Origin: Chara braunii
Lineage: Eukaryota; Streptophyta; Charophyceae; Charales; Characeae
DNA length: 30,251 bases
Assembly (NCBI GenBank): GCA_003427395.1
Contig: BFEA01000612.1
Coordinates: 742,091-772,341 of the forward strand
Reading direction: 5' to 3'
The notes beneath the pieces were generated by a model, which saw nothing but the letters and a program-made list of their open reading frames with translations, was not told the origin of the DNA and did no database searches. Positions 29,957 to 30,251 of the stretch are shown here, piece by piece. The position numbers and the translations under genes are program-made. Within the stretch, counting starts at the first letter, position 1. Each line of letters starts with the position of its first letter.

Positions 29957-30251
29957 ATATATATTTTTTAATCCGACTTTATTTAGGATTTTTAAAAAAT
30001 CAAAAACGAAATTGGATTTAAAGAAAATTAAAAAAATATATATATAAAGAAAAGCAGGAATTTTTTTTGGTCATTTTTTATCATGAGATATATGGTCCGT
30101 GAGTTTACCTGTATTTTTTTAGAAATGAATTCATGTTTTTTGCAGAAGTGTGAGGTGTTTTCAAAAAATGCGAAAAAGGGGTTTGATTGATTGATTGATT
30201 GATTGATTGGTGGTGGGGGAGGAGTCGCCCCACGCCCCCGCCACCCACCAC
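29957..30251. repeat. A+T-rich tail with (TTGA)n and G/C-rich end
   Basis: A+T-rich sequence, (TTGA)n at 30182-30209, then GGTGGTGGGGG facing CCCCCGCCACCCACCAC at the window edge, which are partly complementary. No gene seen. Confidence 0.6.

Overview
The window is eukaryotic nuclear DNA made almost entirely of repeats; no intact host protein-coding gene is visible. Two decayed Ty3/gypsy LTR retrotransposons with plant-type initiator-Met tRNA primer sites, many (TA)n, (GA)n and poly-A tracts, and a copied-in piece of plastid chlN joined to plastid chlI point to a green lineage whose plastid still encodes both genes. A streptophyte alga such as Chara fits best; this is an inference.

Layout. 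1-118: right end of a small TIR element, then (TA)n. 119-9394: retrotransposon 1 (LTRs of 1132 bp, PBS, chlN/chlI insert abutting gag, then gag, protease, RT, RNase H, integrase and chromodomain in order, all broken). 9395-14500: a nested hot spot. It holds tandem 425-bp units that each carry a type III hammerhead ribozyme motif, several roughly 0.6-0.9 kb TIR elements seated in (TA)n tracts, a 262-bp near-perfect palindrome and a 275-base assembly gap. 14528-15160: a possible transposase tail on the minus strand. 15200-16900: low complexity, a 47-bp minisatellite and an LTR-like promoter block. 17493-26354: retrotransposon 2, same family group and domain order, also broken. 26355-30251: repeats, a 197-bp foldback, poly-A tracts, a small perfect hairpin and a minus-strand TATA-like promoter.

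How it fits together. Both retrotransposons once supplied Gag, protease, RT/RNase H, integrase and a chromatin-targeting domain, but neither can now do so: each has many stops and frameshifts, and each has lost the first Asp of the RT YxDD box.

The strongest candidate for an undescribed system is the hammerhead array. Exact 425-bp spacing of the predicted cleavage sites means a read-through transcript could be cut into 425-nt monomers, as in retrozymes. Two plus-strand copies and one minus-strand copy keep the complete catalytic core; other copies carry core mutations and act as natural inactive controls.
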